Assembly (NCBI RefSeq): GCF_016428905.1
Contig: NZ_JAELTQ010000015.1
Location: forward strand, 1 to 63,843
Direction of reading: 5' to 3'
Length of the DNA stretch: 63,843 bases
Source of the DNA: Dyella sp. ASV24
GTDB lineage: Bacteria > Pseudomonadota > Gammaproteobacteria > Xanthomonadales > Rhodanobacteraceae
Position 1 is the stretch's first letter; the number at the start of each line of letters is the position of its first letter. The position numbers and the translations under genes are program-made. Below are positions 34,249 to 44,562 of this stretch, piece by piece. The notes beneath the pieces are model-generated. The model was given only the letters and a program-made list of their open reading frames with translations. It was not told where the DNA came from and made no database searches.

Positions 34249-36402
34249 ATGCGTTTGAGGAAGTTGGGTCTGGCGATGGCCATGGTGTTGGCCCCGGCTG
34301 CGCAGGCCGATGAGGGTATGTGGATGCCCTCGCAGTTGCCTGCTATCGGCAAGTCGCTTCGCGCTGCCGGGTTCCAGGGTAATCCGTCGGATCTGGCTGA
34401 CCTCACCAAGGCACCGCTCAGTGCGGTAGTGAAGGTCGGTGGCGCGACCGGCTCCTTCGTCAGCGATGATGGTCTGGTGCTGACCAACCACCACGTGGCG
34501 TTCGGCGTCATCCAGTACAACAGCAACGCACAACGTGACCTGATCCAGAACGGCTTCGTTTCGCATGCACGCGCGGAAGAACTGCCGGCGAATCCCGATT
34601 TCCGTTTGCGCGTTACCACCGGTTTCGACAAGGTCAGCGACAAGGTGCTCGCCGCGGCGAAGGGCAAGACCGGTCGCGCCTACTTCGACGCGGTGGACGC
34701 CATCAGCAAGACGTTGGTGGCTGAGTGCGAACGTGAGCCTGGCATGCGCTGCAGCGTAGTCAACATGTTCTACGGCCGCGACTTCTACCTAGTGAAGCAA
34801 CTCGAGTTGCGCGATGTTCGCTTGGTGTACGCGCCCCCGCGCGCCATCGGCAACTATGGCGACGAGGTGGACAACTTCGTATGGCCCCGTCACGCCGGCG
34901 ACTTCACCTTGCTGCGAGCCTATGTGGGCCCAGACGGAAAGCCCGCCGACTACGCCAAGGACAACGTTCCCTATCATCCGCCGGCACACTTGCAGGTGGC
35001 CCAAGAGGGCGTGCGCGAAGGGGATTTCGTGATGCTGGCCGGTTATCCAGGCATTACCTATCGCCACCGCACGGCGGCAGAATTTGCCGATCAGGTGCAG
35101 TGGCGCCTGCCGACCACGGTGCAGGTGATGCAGCAACTGCAGCACATCATCGAGGACACGGGGCGTGATGATCGGCAGGCAGCCATTCGCTACGCTTCGC
35201 AGCTGCAATCGCTCAAGAATGGCATCAAACGCTTCGAAGGCGAGCTGGACGGCCTCAAGCGCAGCGATGCTGTCGCTGTGCGGCACAAGGATGAGGATGC
35301 GATGCTGGCGTGGCTTGCAACCCAGCCGCAGGCGGCCACGCTGCGGCCGCAGATCGATGAGGTCAATCAACTGGTCGCCTCTGCCAATGCCACGCGCGAG
35401 CGCGACCTGCTGCTGTCCCTGATGCAGTCGCAGACGCAGTTGATGCGCTCAGCCATCATGCTGCAGCGTCTGGCTCACGAGCGTGGAAACCCCGATGCGC
35501 ATCGCGAAGCGGGCTATCAGGTGCGTGATGAAGACCTGATGGCCGGCACGTTGAGGCAAGTGCAGCGCCGTTACGATCCCCCGATCGAGAAGCGACTGCT
35601 TACTGCGCTGCTCACGCGTTACCAGAAGCTGCCCGATGCGCAACGTTTGCCGGAGTTCGACGCCGCTTTTGGGCGCACGCCGGAGGCGTTGTCGCAGAAG
35701 CTCGATCAGGTCTATGGCGCTACGCAACTCGGCGATGAAACCCAGCGGTTGGCTTGGCTGAAAGCCGATCCGGCCGCCGTGAGCAAGTCCAGTGACGCGC
35801 TGTTGTCGCTCGCCGCTCAGTTGCAACCGGCCTTGCTGCGCGCCGAGAACGAGCGCAAGTCACGTGAGGGTGATCTGTTGCGCCTGCGTCCCGCTTACAT
35901 GGATGCGTTGATTGCCTACCGCGAGAAACAAGGCAGGGCGGTGTACCCCGATGCGAACTCCACCTTACGCGTGAGCTACGGCAAGGTCACACCACTGAAG
36001 GCGCGCGATGCCGTCTCGTACGAACCGCTGACCACGACGGCAGGCATCGTCGAGAAGAACACTGGAGCTGCCCCGTTCGATGCGCCCAAGCCCTTGCTCG
36101 ATGCGATTGCCAAGGGCGACTACGAGGGATACGCGGATGCGAAGACGGGCACCATGCCGGTGGATTTCCTGAGTAATCTGGACACCACTGGCGGCAACTC
36201 GGGCTCGCCGGTGCTCAATGCCAAGGGTGAGCTGGTCGGCCTCAACTTTGACAGTAATTGGGAAGCGGTAAGCGCGAGTTGGATGTTTGACCCCCGCTAC
36301 AAGCGAGCCATTCACGTGGACCTGCGCTACATGCGTTGGCTGATGGATAAGGTTTATCCGGCGCCGCAGCTGTTGAAGGAAATGGGCGTGCCCGCGCACT
36401 GA
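34249..36402 (+). CDS. S46-family dipeptidyl-peptidase (DPP7/DPP11-like)
   Basis: A 717-residue exported serine peptidase; signal peptide MRLRKLGLAMAMVLAPAAQA, mature N-terminus DEGMWMPSQLP as in all S46 members. The chymotrypsin-like triad is His in LTNHHVA, Asp in EVDNFVWPRHAGDF and Ser in GGNSGSPVLN. The residue thought to set P1 preference (Gly in DPP7, Arg in DPP11) appears as Ser in FDSNWE, closer to DPP7, which removes dipeptides after hydrophobic residues. Together with the M1 aminopeptidase at 47 kb it points to peptide scavenging in the periplasm. Start is preceded by a perfect inverted repeat. Confidence 0.92.
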   Translation: MRLRKLGLAMAMVLAPAAQADEGMWMPSQLPAIGKSLRAAGFQGNPSDLADLTKAPLSAVVKVGGATGSFVSDDGLVLTNHHVAFGVIQYNSNAQRDLIQNGFVSHARAEELPANPDFRLRVTTGFDKVSDKVLAAAKGKTGRAYFDAVDAISKTLVAECEREPGMRCSVVNMFYGRDFYLVKQLELRDVRLVYAPPRAIGNYGDEVDNFVWPRHAGDFTLLRAYVGPDGKPADYAKDNVPYHPPAHLQVAQEGVREGDFVMLAGYPGITYRHRTAAEFADQVQWRLPTTVQVMQQLQHIIEDTGRDDRQAAIRYASQLQSLKNGIKRFEGELDGLKRSDAVAVRHKDEDAMLAWLATQPQAATLRPQIDEVNQLVASANATRERDLLLSLMQSQTQLMRSAIMLQRLAHERGNPDAHREAGYQVRDEDLMAGTLRQVQRRYDPPIEKRLLTALLTRYQKLPDAQRLPEFDAAFGRTPEALSQKLDQVYGATQLGDETQRLAWLKADPAAVSKSSDALLSLAAQLQPALLRAENERKSREGDLLRLRPAYMDALIAYREKQGRAVYPDANSTLRVSYGKVTPLKARDAVSYEPLTTTAGIVEKNTGAAPFDAPKPLLDAIAKGDYEGYADAKTGTMPVDFLSNLDTTGGNSGSPVLNAKGELVGLNFDSNWEAVSASWMFDPRYKRAIHVDLRYMRWLMDKVYPAPQLLKEMGVPAH

Positions 36403-36420
36403 TTAGCCTTCTTTCACCTC

Positions 36421-36458
36421 TGCAGGAGCGCACATATGAGCTCCTGCAGGGGGGGGGG
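36421..36458 (+). terminator. Hairpin followed by a ten-G run
   Basis: TGCAGGAGC (36421-36429) pairs with GCTCCTGCA (36440-36448) downstream of the S46 peptidase gene, then ten consecutive G's (36449-36458). The hairpin is a plausible 3' end; the G-run is unusual and may be length-variable or a sequencing weak spot. Confidence 0.5.
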
Positions 36459-36524
36459 ATGGCTTCACACGGGTTTCATGACGCCCAGCGCGAACTAAGC
36501 AACTCATGTCGCTTCGGGGGCGTT

Positions 36525-37280
36525 ATGAATCATCAAGACGAGAGCTGTTGCGCGGGTGCGGTGGACACCTCGCGCCGTACCATGCTGGCATCGACTCTCG
36601 GTGCCGCTGCTTTTACTGCCATCGGCGGTGCGTCGTGGCTGCTGCCTGGACTCGCGCAGGCTGCCGTGCTCACCAAGGATCAGCGCGATGCGATGACGCC
36701 GGACCAGGTCATCGGCATGCTCAAGGAAGGCAATGAGCGATTCCGTGCCGGCAAGATGCAGGGCCACGACTATCTGGCGCAGAAGCGGGCCAGTGCCGCC
36801 GGGCAATATCCCGCGGCTGTGATCCTTGGGTGCATCGACTCGCGTGCACCCACGGAGATCATCCTGGATACCGGCATTGGCGAGACATTCACCGGGCGAG
36901 TCGCCGGCAACATTGCCAACGACGACCTGCTGGGAAGTCTGGAGTTCGCCTGTGCTCTCGCTGGGGCCAAGGTTGTGCTGGTGATGGGGCATACCGCGTG
37001 CGGCGCCATCAAAGGGGCGATCGATGGCGCCAAGCTGGGCAACCTGACGGGCCTGCTCGACAAGATCAAGCCCGCAGTGGACGCCACGCAGTTCAGTGGC
37101 GAGCGATCGAGCAAGAACGATGCCTTCGTGGATGCCGTGGCGGCGACCAATGTCCGCCACACCGTTGACGAGATACGCCGCCGCAGCGATGTACTCGCTG
37201 GGCTGGAAAAGGACGGCAAGATCAAGATCGTCGGGTCGATGTATCACTTGGTGGGTGGTCGGGTGGAGTTCTACACCTGA
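36525..37280 (+). CDS. Tat-exported beta-class carbonic anhydrase
   Basis: A 251-residue protein. The N-terminus has a twin-arginine signal (TSRRTMLAST, then a hydrophobic stretch ending GLAQA), preceded by a Cys-containing CC pair. The beta-carbonic-anhydrase zinc site is complete: Cys-Xaa-Asp-Xaa-Arg in LGCIDSRAPTE, and His-x-x-Cys in GHTACGAIKGA. It hydrates CO2 in the periplasm, presumably folded with zinc before export. ATG 36525 is preferred over an upstream opening at 36459 because GGGGGC precedes it and the signal is then near the N-terminus. Confidence 0.88.
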   Translation: MNHQDESCCAGAVDTSRRTMLASTLGAAAFTAIGGASWLLPGLAQAAVLTKDQRDAMTPDQVIGMLKEGNERFRAGKMQGHDYLAQKRASAAGQYPAAVILGCIDSRAPTEIILDTGIGETFTGRVAGNIANDDLLGSLEFACALAGAKVVLVMGHTACGAIKGAIDGAKLGNLTGLLDKIKPAVDATQFSGERSSKNDAFVDAVAATNVRHTVDEIRRRSDVLAGLEKDGKIKIVGSMYHLVGGRVEFYT

Positions 37281-37327
37281 GGCTGCGCTCCTTCAGGCCG
37301 TCGCCGATTCACCGTTAGAATGGGCGG

Positions 37328-38272
37328 ATGCCGATCGACCAGCGCCCGCTCGCGGTATTTCTTATGGGCCCGACCGCGTCGGGCAAGACAGCGCTCGCCT
37401 GTACGTTGAGCGACCATTTCCCCGTTGATCTGGTGAGCGTCGATTCCGCGTTGGTCTATCGTGGCCTGGATATCGGCTCCGCCAAGCCCGACGCGGCAAC
37501 GCTCGCGCGCTATCCGCACCGGCTGATCGATATCCGCGATCCGGCAGAGCCCTATTCGGCGGCTGACTTCCGCGGCGATGCGATGACTGCCATGCAGGAC
37601 ATCACGGCAAAGGGCCGCGTGCCTTTGCTGGTCGGTGGTACGGGGCTGTACTTCCGGGCTCTCCAGCAGGGACTGTCCCAGTTGCCGGAGGCCGACCCGG
37701 CCATCCGGGAGCGCCTCACCGCGGAAGCCGCAGTCGAGGGGTGGCCCGCGTTGCATGCGCGGCTGCGACGGCTGGACCCCACCGCGGCGGAACGCATCGG
37801 CCCCAATGACGCGCAGCGCATCCAGCGCGCGCTGGAAGTGATCGAACTCACCGGGCGTCCGTTGACCGAGCAGCAGCGCGGCGGAAGCGGCGAGCGCTTC
37901 CCGTGGCGAGTGCTCAAGCTGGCTCTGGTGCCGACCGACAGGGCGCCGTTGCACGCGCGGATTGCCCAACGCTTCGATGCCATGCTCAAGGATGGCTTCC
38001 TTGATGAGGTCCGTGCGCTACGTGCGCGGGGCGACCTGCATGCGGACCTGCCCGCCATCCGTGCCGTGGGGTATCGCCAGGCCTGGGAATGCCTGGACGG
38101 CCAAATGGACACCGCGGAATGTCGCGATCGCGGTATTTTCGCCACGCGTCAGCTGGCGAAGCGGCAGATCACCTGGTTGCGCAGCGAACTCGACGCTCGG
38201 GTGATCGACCCGGAAAGGCTGGATACGCTGCGTATCGCCACCGATGCGATGGCGCTATTCGTAGGTAATTAG
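37328..38272 (+). CDS. miaA: tRNA dimethylallyltransferase
   Basis: A 314-residue enzyme adding a dimethylallyl group to A37 of tRNAs reading UNN codons. P-loop [26 protein letters not shown], and [10 protein letters not shown] are diagnostic, and a late GYRQAW motif is in place. miaA followed by hfq, hflX, hflK and hflC is a widely conserved gammaproteobacterial order. ATG 37328 gives [20 protein letters not shown], with GGGCGG upstream. Confidence 0.95.
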   Translation: MPIDQRPLAVFLMGPTASGKTALACTLSDHFPVDLVSVDSALVYRGLDIGSAKPDAATLARYPHRLIDIRDPAEPYSAADFRGDAMTAMQDITAKGRVPLLVGGTGLYFRALQQGLSQLPEADPAIRERLTAEAAVEGWPALHARLRRLDPTAAERIGPNDAQRIQRALEVIELTGRPLTEQQRGGSGERFPWRVLKLALVPTDRAPLHARIAQRFDAMLKDGFLDEVRALRARGDLHADLPAIRAVGYRQAWECLDGQMDTAECRDRGIFATRQLAKRQITWLRSELDARVIDPERLDTLRIATDAMALFVGN

Positions 38273-38315
38273 TGCATAGTGCCACGCAGCATTTTCTAAA
38301 CGTCTTTTTCACACA

Positions 38316-38345
38316 TGATGAAAGCGCGCATTTGCCCTTTCATCA
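38316..38345 (+). promoter_or_regulatory. Hairpin in the hfq leader
   Basis: TGATGAAAG (38316-38324) pairs with CTTTCATCA (38337-38345) upstream of hfq. It could be the end of miaA mRNA or a leader structure for hfq, whose own mRNA is autoregulated in some bacteria; no direct evidence for the latter. Confidence 0.35.
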
Positions 38346-38439
38346 ACGATTTAAAAGTGGTTAATATTCCTCGGCCTTGGACCGGGGCGCGTCATGCGTC
38401 TTTTATCCCGGTCTGTCCGTTGCGAGGGGAGAACAAGAA

Positions 38440-38706
38440 ATGTCCAAAGGGCAATCGTTGCAAGATCCATTTCTCAATGCACTGCGCCGCGAGCGCGTTC
38501 CGGTCGCCATCTACCTGGTGAATGGCATCAAGCTGCAGGGCACGATCGAGTCGTTCGATCAGTTTGTCGTGCTGCTGCGTAACCAGGTGAGCCAGATGGT
38601 CTACAAGCATGCCATCTCCACCGTGGTGCCCAGCCGCAATGTCCGCATGGGCAATGGCCACGAGGGGCAGGGCGAAGGCTCGGCTACGGTTGAGCCGGAA
38701 GCTTGA
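38440..38706 (+). CDS. hfq: RNA chaperone Hfq
   Basis: An 88-residue Sm-like hexameric RNA chaperone that pairs small RNAs with mRNAs. [30 protein letters not shown] is the Sm1 region and the [11 protein letters not shown] stretch is the hallmark Sm2 motif. The C-terminal tail is short (about 20 residues, acidic/Gly) compared with the enterobacterial one. ATG 38440 has GAGGGGAG upstream. The preceding in-frame opening is leader sequence. Confidence 0.96.
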   Translation: MSKGQSLQDPFLNALRRERVPVAIYLVNGIKLQGTIESFDQFVVLLRNQVSQMVYKHAISTVVPSRNVRMGNGHEGQGEGSATVEPEA

Positions 38707-38855
38707 TTCAACGGGGTGGTCGACCCATCTGAGTAGGGAGGGCGCCTCGGTGTTATCCGCCGACGGCGTATCCACATACACTTCCCGCTTCGATTCGCGC
38801 CGTGGGCCTGCAAGGGCTCACGGCGCGGTATCTCCATACAGGTCTTCCCGCCCAC

Positions 38856-40172
38856 GTGTTTGATCGTCAAAAGAAAGGCGAACGCGCCCTGCTGGTTCTC
38901 CCGCATTCTCGTGGTGAGGGCGATGCGGCCAGGCGCGCCGAAGAATTCGCTGAGCTGGTCCGTTCGGCCGGCGCCGAGATCCTTGGCAGCATTCCGGCAC
39001 GTATCGACGTGCCCAATCCCCGTTACTACATCGGTACCGGCAAGGCCGATGAGGTGGCCGAGGCGGCTCGTGCCATGGGCGCTGACCTGGTCCTGATCGA
39101 CCACCTGTTGTCGCCGGTGCAGGAGCGCAACCTCGAAAAGCACCTCGGTATCCGCGTGGTGGATCGTGCCGGCCTGATTCTGGACATCTTTGCGCAGCGC
39201 GCGCGTTCGCACGAAGGCAAGCTCGAAGTGGAGCTGGCCCAACTCAAGCATTTGGCCACACGACTGGTCCGCGGCTGGACCCACCTTGATGCTCAGCGCG
39301 GCGGTGCCATCGGCAACCGCGGCCCTGGTGAAACCCAGCTGGAAACCGACCGCCGCCTGCTAGCCGAGCGCGTGAAGATGCTGAGCAAGCGTCTGCAGAA
39401 GGTGCAGACCCAGCGCGTGCAGCAGCGTCGTGCGCGCCTGCGCAACACGGTGCCAAGGGTGGCGCTGGTGGGCTACACCAATGCTGGCAAATCGACCCTG
39501 TTCAACGTGTTGACAGAAGGTGAGGTGTTTGCCGCCAACCTGCTGTTTGCCACGCTGGATCCGACGGTGCGCAAGCTGGATGGCCTTTCCTGTGGCCCGG
39601 CTGTGCTGGCAGATACCGTGGGGTTCATCCGCGAGCTGCCGCACGACCTGGTGGCGGCATTCCGCGGCACACTGGCCGAGGCGCGTGACGCCGATCTGCT
39701 GCTCCACGTGAGTGACGCGGCCGATGAGGAGCGCGAGCGCCTGGCTCATGTGGTCGACAGCGTGCTGGAGGAAATCGATGCGGGCGATTTGCCGCAGCTG
39801 CGGGTGATGAACAAGATCGACCTGGCGGGCACCGAGCCGCGCATCGATCGTGATAGCGAAGGCCGCCCCACCACGGTGTGGCTGTCAGCCGCCACCGGGC
39901 TGGGACTCGATCTGCTACGGCAGGCGCTTGGCGAATTACTTGGTGGTGACCGCGTTCAATCCGAGCTGCGCCTGCCGCACTCGGCGGGTCGCCTGCATGC
40001 CCGCCTCAAGGCAGCCGGCGCCATCGTCGGCGAAGAGGTGGATGAAGAAGGCTGGCGCCTGACCATCGACGCGCCGCGCAGTGTCATTGCCCCGCTTAGC
40101 GGCGGGGGCGCGACCGAGGCGGCGTTGTTGAAAGACCTGCTGGGCACCGTAGAAGAGTCAGAAGCCCTGTAG
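38856..40172 (+). CDS. hflX: Ribosome-associated GTPase HflX
   Basis: A 438-residue protein that splits or rescues ribosomes under stress. N-terminal HflX domain with GTGKADEVAEAARAMGADLV and GPGETQLETDRRLL, then a G domain: G1 GYTNAGKSTLFN, G3 DTVGFI, G4 NKID. I chose GTG 38856 (VFDRQKKGERALLVL), matching the usual MFDR start; a GTG at 38802 would add 18 residues and cannot be excluded because no strong RBS precedes either. Confidence 0.93.
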   Translation: MFDRQKKGERALLVLPHSRGEGDAARRAEEFAELVRSAGAEILGSIPARIDVPNPRYYIGTGKADEVAEAARAMGADLVLIDHLLSPVQERNLEKHLGIRVVDRAGLILDIFAQRARSHEGKLEVELAQLKHLATRLVRGWTHLDAQRGGAIGNRGPGETQLETDRRLLAERVKMLSKRLQKVQTQRVQQRRARLRNTVPRVALVGYTNAGKSTLFNVLTEGEVFAANLLFATLDPTVRKLDGLSCGPAVLADTVGFIRELPHDLVAAFRGTLAEARDADLLLHVSDAADEERERLAHVVDSVLEEIDAGDLPQLRVMNKIDLAGTEPRIDRDSEGRPTTVWLSAATGLGLDLLRQALGELLGGDRVQSELRLPHSAGRLHARLKAAGAIVGEEVDEEGWRLTIDAPRSVIAPLSGGGATEAALLKDLLGTVEESEAL

Positions 40173-40412
40173 GCGCGCCCCTCTGAGGGCACTTTCACGG
40201 AGTGGTCGTGCCCACGGGTACTTCCATCAGCGGAAGGTGCCGGCGAGTGAGGAATCGTCGTCCGGGTCTGGTAGAATGGACGGCGTTTGTGCGGCCATCA
40301 GGGCCTGGACGGCACACTTGCGACGACAAGCACCCGAGACCATGTCCCAACCCGTTCAAAGCGTTTTCCGGCCAATGCTGCCGGCCTCCCAGCGGCCTCA
40401 AGGAGACTGACC
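40173..40412 (+). promoter_or_regulatory. hflX-hflK intergenic region
   Basis: 240 bases without a gene. A TAGAAT -10-like hexamer at 40272-40277 may drive hflKC separately from hflX. AAGGAGA (40400-40406) is the hflK ribosome site. Confidence 0.35.
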
Positions 40413-41624
40413 ATGGCCTGGAACGAACCCGGCAACAACGGGCAACGCGATCCGTGGAACAGGAATCGCCAGACCGGCAACAAGCCGGGGCTGGAGGACA
40501 TGCTCAAGCAGCTGCGTAACCGCTTCGGCAAGCTGGGCGGCGGCGCTGGCGGTATCTTCACCATCCTGCTGGCCTTCGTGATCGTATGGGTCGGCATGAG
40601 CAGCTTCACCATTGTCGATGCCCGCCAGGCCGGCGTGGTGCTGCGCTTCGGCAAGTACGCCCGTACGCTGCAGCCGGGCTTCCACCTCAAGGCGCCCAGC
40701 CCCATCGAAACCGTTACCAAGGTCGGCACCACGGAGATCCGCTCGGTGTCGGACAAGGTGCGCATGCTGACCAGCGACGAGAACATCATCTCGGTCGACT
40801 TCAACGTGCAATACCAGGTATCGGATGCACGCAAGTTTCTTTTCTCGCTGAGCGGTCCACCGGAAGATACGTTGCGCCAGGCCGCTGAGGCCGCCGTGCG
40901 CACGGTGGTGGGCGCCAACATCATGGACAACATCCTTACCAGCCAGGGCACGGAGACGGTATCGGCCGCGCCGACGCCTGCGCCGGCAAGCAGCGTGGCT
41001 GCAGCATCCTCGGCACCGTCGGTCGTGACTGATGCACTCGCCGCTGCACCTGCCGCCATCCCGGCATCCCCCAAGGCGCAGACCCGCGACACGCTGCAGC
41101 AGCAGACTCGCGAGATCCTGCAGGCCACGCTGGACGAATACGACGCCGGCCTCGTGGTGACCGACGTGAGCTTCCAGAACGTGGCGCCGCCGCAGGAAGT
41201 GAAGGACGCCTTTGACGACGTCAACGCCGCTCGCGAAGACAAGCAGGGCACCGAAAACAACGCTCGCGCGTACTCCAGCCAGGTCGTGCCGGTGGCGCGT
41301 GGTGACGCCTCGCGCATCGCCGCCGAAGCCCAGGGTTACGCCGCTGCGCGCGTAGCCACCGCCACGGGTGATGCCTCGCGCTTCAACCTCATCCTCAAGG
41401 AATACAAGGCTGCGCCGGACGTTACCCGCCGCCGCCTGTGGCTGGAAACCGTCGAGGACGTGATGTCCAACAATCCCAAGGTGCTGGATGGTTCCGGCGG
41501 CCGCAACATGATCTATCTCCCGCTGGATCGGGCGACCGGCAAGGAAATGCAGGGCGTGGGTTCGGTCATGCAATCGGCGGGTAGCGACAGCAGCCTCGGT
41601 GGCGGCAAGGAGAAGCAGCCATGA
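40413..41624 (+). CDS. hflK: FtsH-protease modulator HflK
   Basis: A 403-residue inner-membrane SPFH protein forming the HflKC cage around FtsH. N-terminal hydrophilic Asn/Arg/Gly region, one transmembrane helix (GIFTILLAFVIVWVGMSSF), then SPFH domain (ARQAGVVLRFGKYARTLQPGFHLKAP). An Ala/Pro/Ser-rich insert of about 40 residues (181-221) interrupts the SPFH domain between NILTSQGTE and RDTLQQQTREIL; the E. coli protein lacks it. ATG 40413 follows GGAGACTGACC. Last codons overlap hflC. Confidence 0.93.
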   Translation: MAWNEPGNNGQRDPWNRNRQTGNKPGLEDMLKQLRNRFGKLGGGAGGIFTILLAFVIVWVGMSSFTIVDARQAGVVLRFGKYARTLQPGFHLKAPSPIETVTKVGTTEIRSVSDKVRMLTSDENIISVDFNVQYQVSDARKFLFSLSGPPEDTLRQAAEAAVRTVVGANIMDNILTSQGTETVSAAPTPAPASSVAAASSAPSVVTDALAAAPAAIPASPKAQTRDTLQQQTREILQATLDEYDAGLVVTDVSFQNVAPPQEVKDAFDDVNAAREDKQGTENNARAYSSQVVPVARGDASRIAAEAQGYAAARVATATGDASRFNLILKEYKAAPDVTRRRLWLETVEDVMSNNPKVLDGSGGRNMIYLPLDRATGKEMQGVGSVMQSAGSDSSLGGGKEKQP

Positions 41625-42490
41625 AGTTCGGCTCCGCCATCATCGCCGTGCTCATCGTGTTGCTCGGCTTCAACAGCTTGTTCGTGGTGCACGAAGGCCA
41701 GACCGCGCTTGTGCTGCAGTTCGGCCGCATCGTGCGTACCGGTGACCAGCCAGGCCTGCACGCCAAGCTTCCGTTCATCCAGCAAGTGATGACGTTCGAC
41801 AACCGCATCCTTACCCTGGAAGCGCAGCCCGAGCGTTACTTCACCTCTGAAAAGAAGAGCGTCAATGTCGACTTCTACGTGAAGTGGCGCATTGCCGATA
41901 ACGCCGCCTACTACCGCGCCACCGCGGGCGACGAATTGCAGGCCGCCAACCGCCTCACGCCCATCGTGAAGGATGCGCTGCGCTTCGAGTTCAATGGCCG
42001 CACCCTGCAGGAGCTGGTCTCCGCCGGCCGCAAGGACGTCACTGAGCGCGTGCGCAAGCAGACCGACGCTGCCGCTCGCAAGAACCTGGGTATTGCCGTC
42101 GTCGACGTGCGCATCAAGCGCATCGACCTGCCGGACGAAGTGAGCGAATCGGTTTACAAGCGCATGCGCGCCGAGCGTGCACAGCTCGCCAACGAGCTGC
42201 GTTACACCGGTCAGCAGGCCGCCGAAACCATCAAGGCTGATGCCGACCGTCAGGCCCAGGTGATCAAGGCCGATGCTGATCGCGACGCCGCCAAGGTGAA
42301 GGGTGAGGGCGATGCACAGGCCGCGGCGATCTACGCGCAGGCCTACGGACAGGATCCGGAGTTCTTCGCGTTTTATCGAAGCCTGGCTGCGTACCGTACT
42401 TCCTTCAAGGACGGCAAGGGCGTGCTGGTGCTTAAGCCGGATTCGGAGTTCCTGAAGTATTTCAACGACGGCGCGTCGCCTCGTCACTGA
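41621..42490 (+). CDS. hflC: FtsH-protease modulator HflC
   Basis: A 289-residue partner of HflK with an N-terminal signal anchor (FGSAIIAVLIVLLGFNSLFVVHEGQTALVLQFG), SPFH domain and a C-terminal helical region rich in Ala/Glu/Gln/Arg (AETIKADADRQAQVIKADADRDA). Its start overlaps the hflK stop by 4 bases (ATGA), giving translational coupling and equal stoichiometry. Confidence 0.95.
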   Translation: MKFGSAIIAVLIVLLGFNSLFVVHEGQTALVLQFGRIVRTGDQPGLHAKLPFIQQVMTFDNRILTLEAQPERYFTSEKKSVNVDFYVKWRIADNAAYYRATAGDELQAANRLTPIVKDALRFEFNGRTLQELVSAGRKDVTERVRKQTDAAARKNLGIAVVDVRIKRIDLPDEVSESVYKRMRAERAQLANELRYTGQQAAETIKADADRQAQVIKADADRDAAKVKGEGDAQAAAIYAQAYGQDPEFFAFYRSLAAYRTSFKDGKGVLVLKPDSEFLKYFNDGASPRH

Positions 42491-42503
42491 GTGGTGACGA
42501 GCG

Positions 42504-42689
42504 ATGTGGCGTGAACTGCTGGGCGCGTTGTGTCTGGTGCTGGTGATTGAAGGGCTGGTGCTGTTTGCTGCGCCGCGTGGCTGGCAAGCCACCATGCGTG
42601 AGGCGGTGAAGCTCAGTCCGCGTGCGCTGCGCCTGTTTGGCGCCGTCGCCATCATCATCGGCCTGGTGACATTGCAACTGGTGCATTGA
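42504..42689 (+). CDS. DUF2065 small inner-membrane protein (YjeT-like)
   Basis: A 61-residue protein with two transmembrane helices (LLGALCLVLVIEGLVLFAAP and LFGAVAIIIGLVTLQLV) separated by a short amphipathic loop with a SPRALRLFG motif typical of DUF2065. It lies 13 bases after hflC and before purA, the same position as yjeT in E. coli. Function unknown. Confidence 0.85.
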   Translation: MWRELLGALCLVLVIEGLVLFAAPRGWQATMREAVKLSPRALRLFGAVAIIIGLVTLQLVH

Positions 42690-42694
42690 GTTAA

Positions 42695-44164
<1,470 letters not shown>

Positions 44165-44187
44165 TCGCTGATCTGCATGAGCAAAGA

Positions 44188-44212
44188 ACCCCGGCCTGTC
44201 CGGGGTTTTTTG
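44188..44212 (+). terminator. Rho-independent terminator of purA
   Basis: ACCCCGG (44188-44194) pairs with CCGGGGT (44200-44206) followed by a run of T's. Confidence 0.92.
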
Positions 44213-44225
44213 TGACTTCGGTGAG

Positions 44226-44299
44226 AAATCAACCTAGAGGTTGATTTTTACTAATTAAACCTATAAGTTGATTTCGTCACTTTCAACCCACAGGTTGAA
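44226..44299. promoter_or_regulatory. Three evenly spaced HipB operators
   Basis: Site 1, 44226-44247: AAATCAACC and GGTTGATTT around TAGA (perfect). Site 2, 44255-44273: degenerate AAACC-TATA-AGTT. Site 3, 44282-44299: TTCAACC and GGTTGAA around CACA (perfect). Site centres are 27 bases apart in both intervals. The last site ends two bases before the hipB start codon, so binding would block transcription; this is classic toxin-antitoxin autoregulation. Confidence 0.75.
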
Positions 44300-44301
44300 T
44301 C

Positions 44302-44559
44302 ATGGAAATCATCCGCATACCCGACCAACTGGGGACTGTTCTGCGCGCCGCACGAGTCCGCCAAGGGCTCACCCAAGCGGATGTGGCCAGTCAGCTGGGC
44401 ATTTCCGTACAGGCCATGTCCAAGCTGGAGAACCATGCCGGCCGCGCCTCATTCGACCGCATCCATCGGCTGTGCCTGTTGTTGGGGCTGGATATTGCAC
44501 TCCAGCCACGAGTAGCCGAGACACCGAAGAAGACAGCTTCGCCCGCGGTGGAGTGGTAA
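44302..44559 (+). CDS. hipB: HipB-like antitoxin (XRE family)
   Basis: An 85-residue DNA-binding protein with a helix-turn-helix (LTQADVASQLGISVQAMSKLENHAG) at residues 22-50. In HipBA modules the dimer binds operators and wraps HipA kinase. Four bases before hipA. The AT-rich leader contrasts with neighbouring genes, suggesting horizontal gain. The start ATG has only a weak ribosome site because operator 3 occupies that position. Confidence 0.9.
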   Translation: MEIIRIPDQLGTVLRAARVRQGLTQADVASQLGISVQAMSKLENHAGRASFDRIHRLCLLLGLDIALQPRVAETPKKTASPAVEW

Positions 44560-44562
44560 CGC

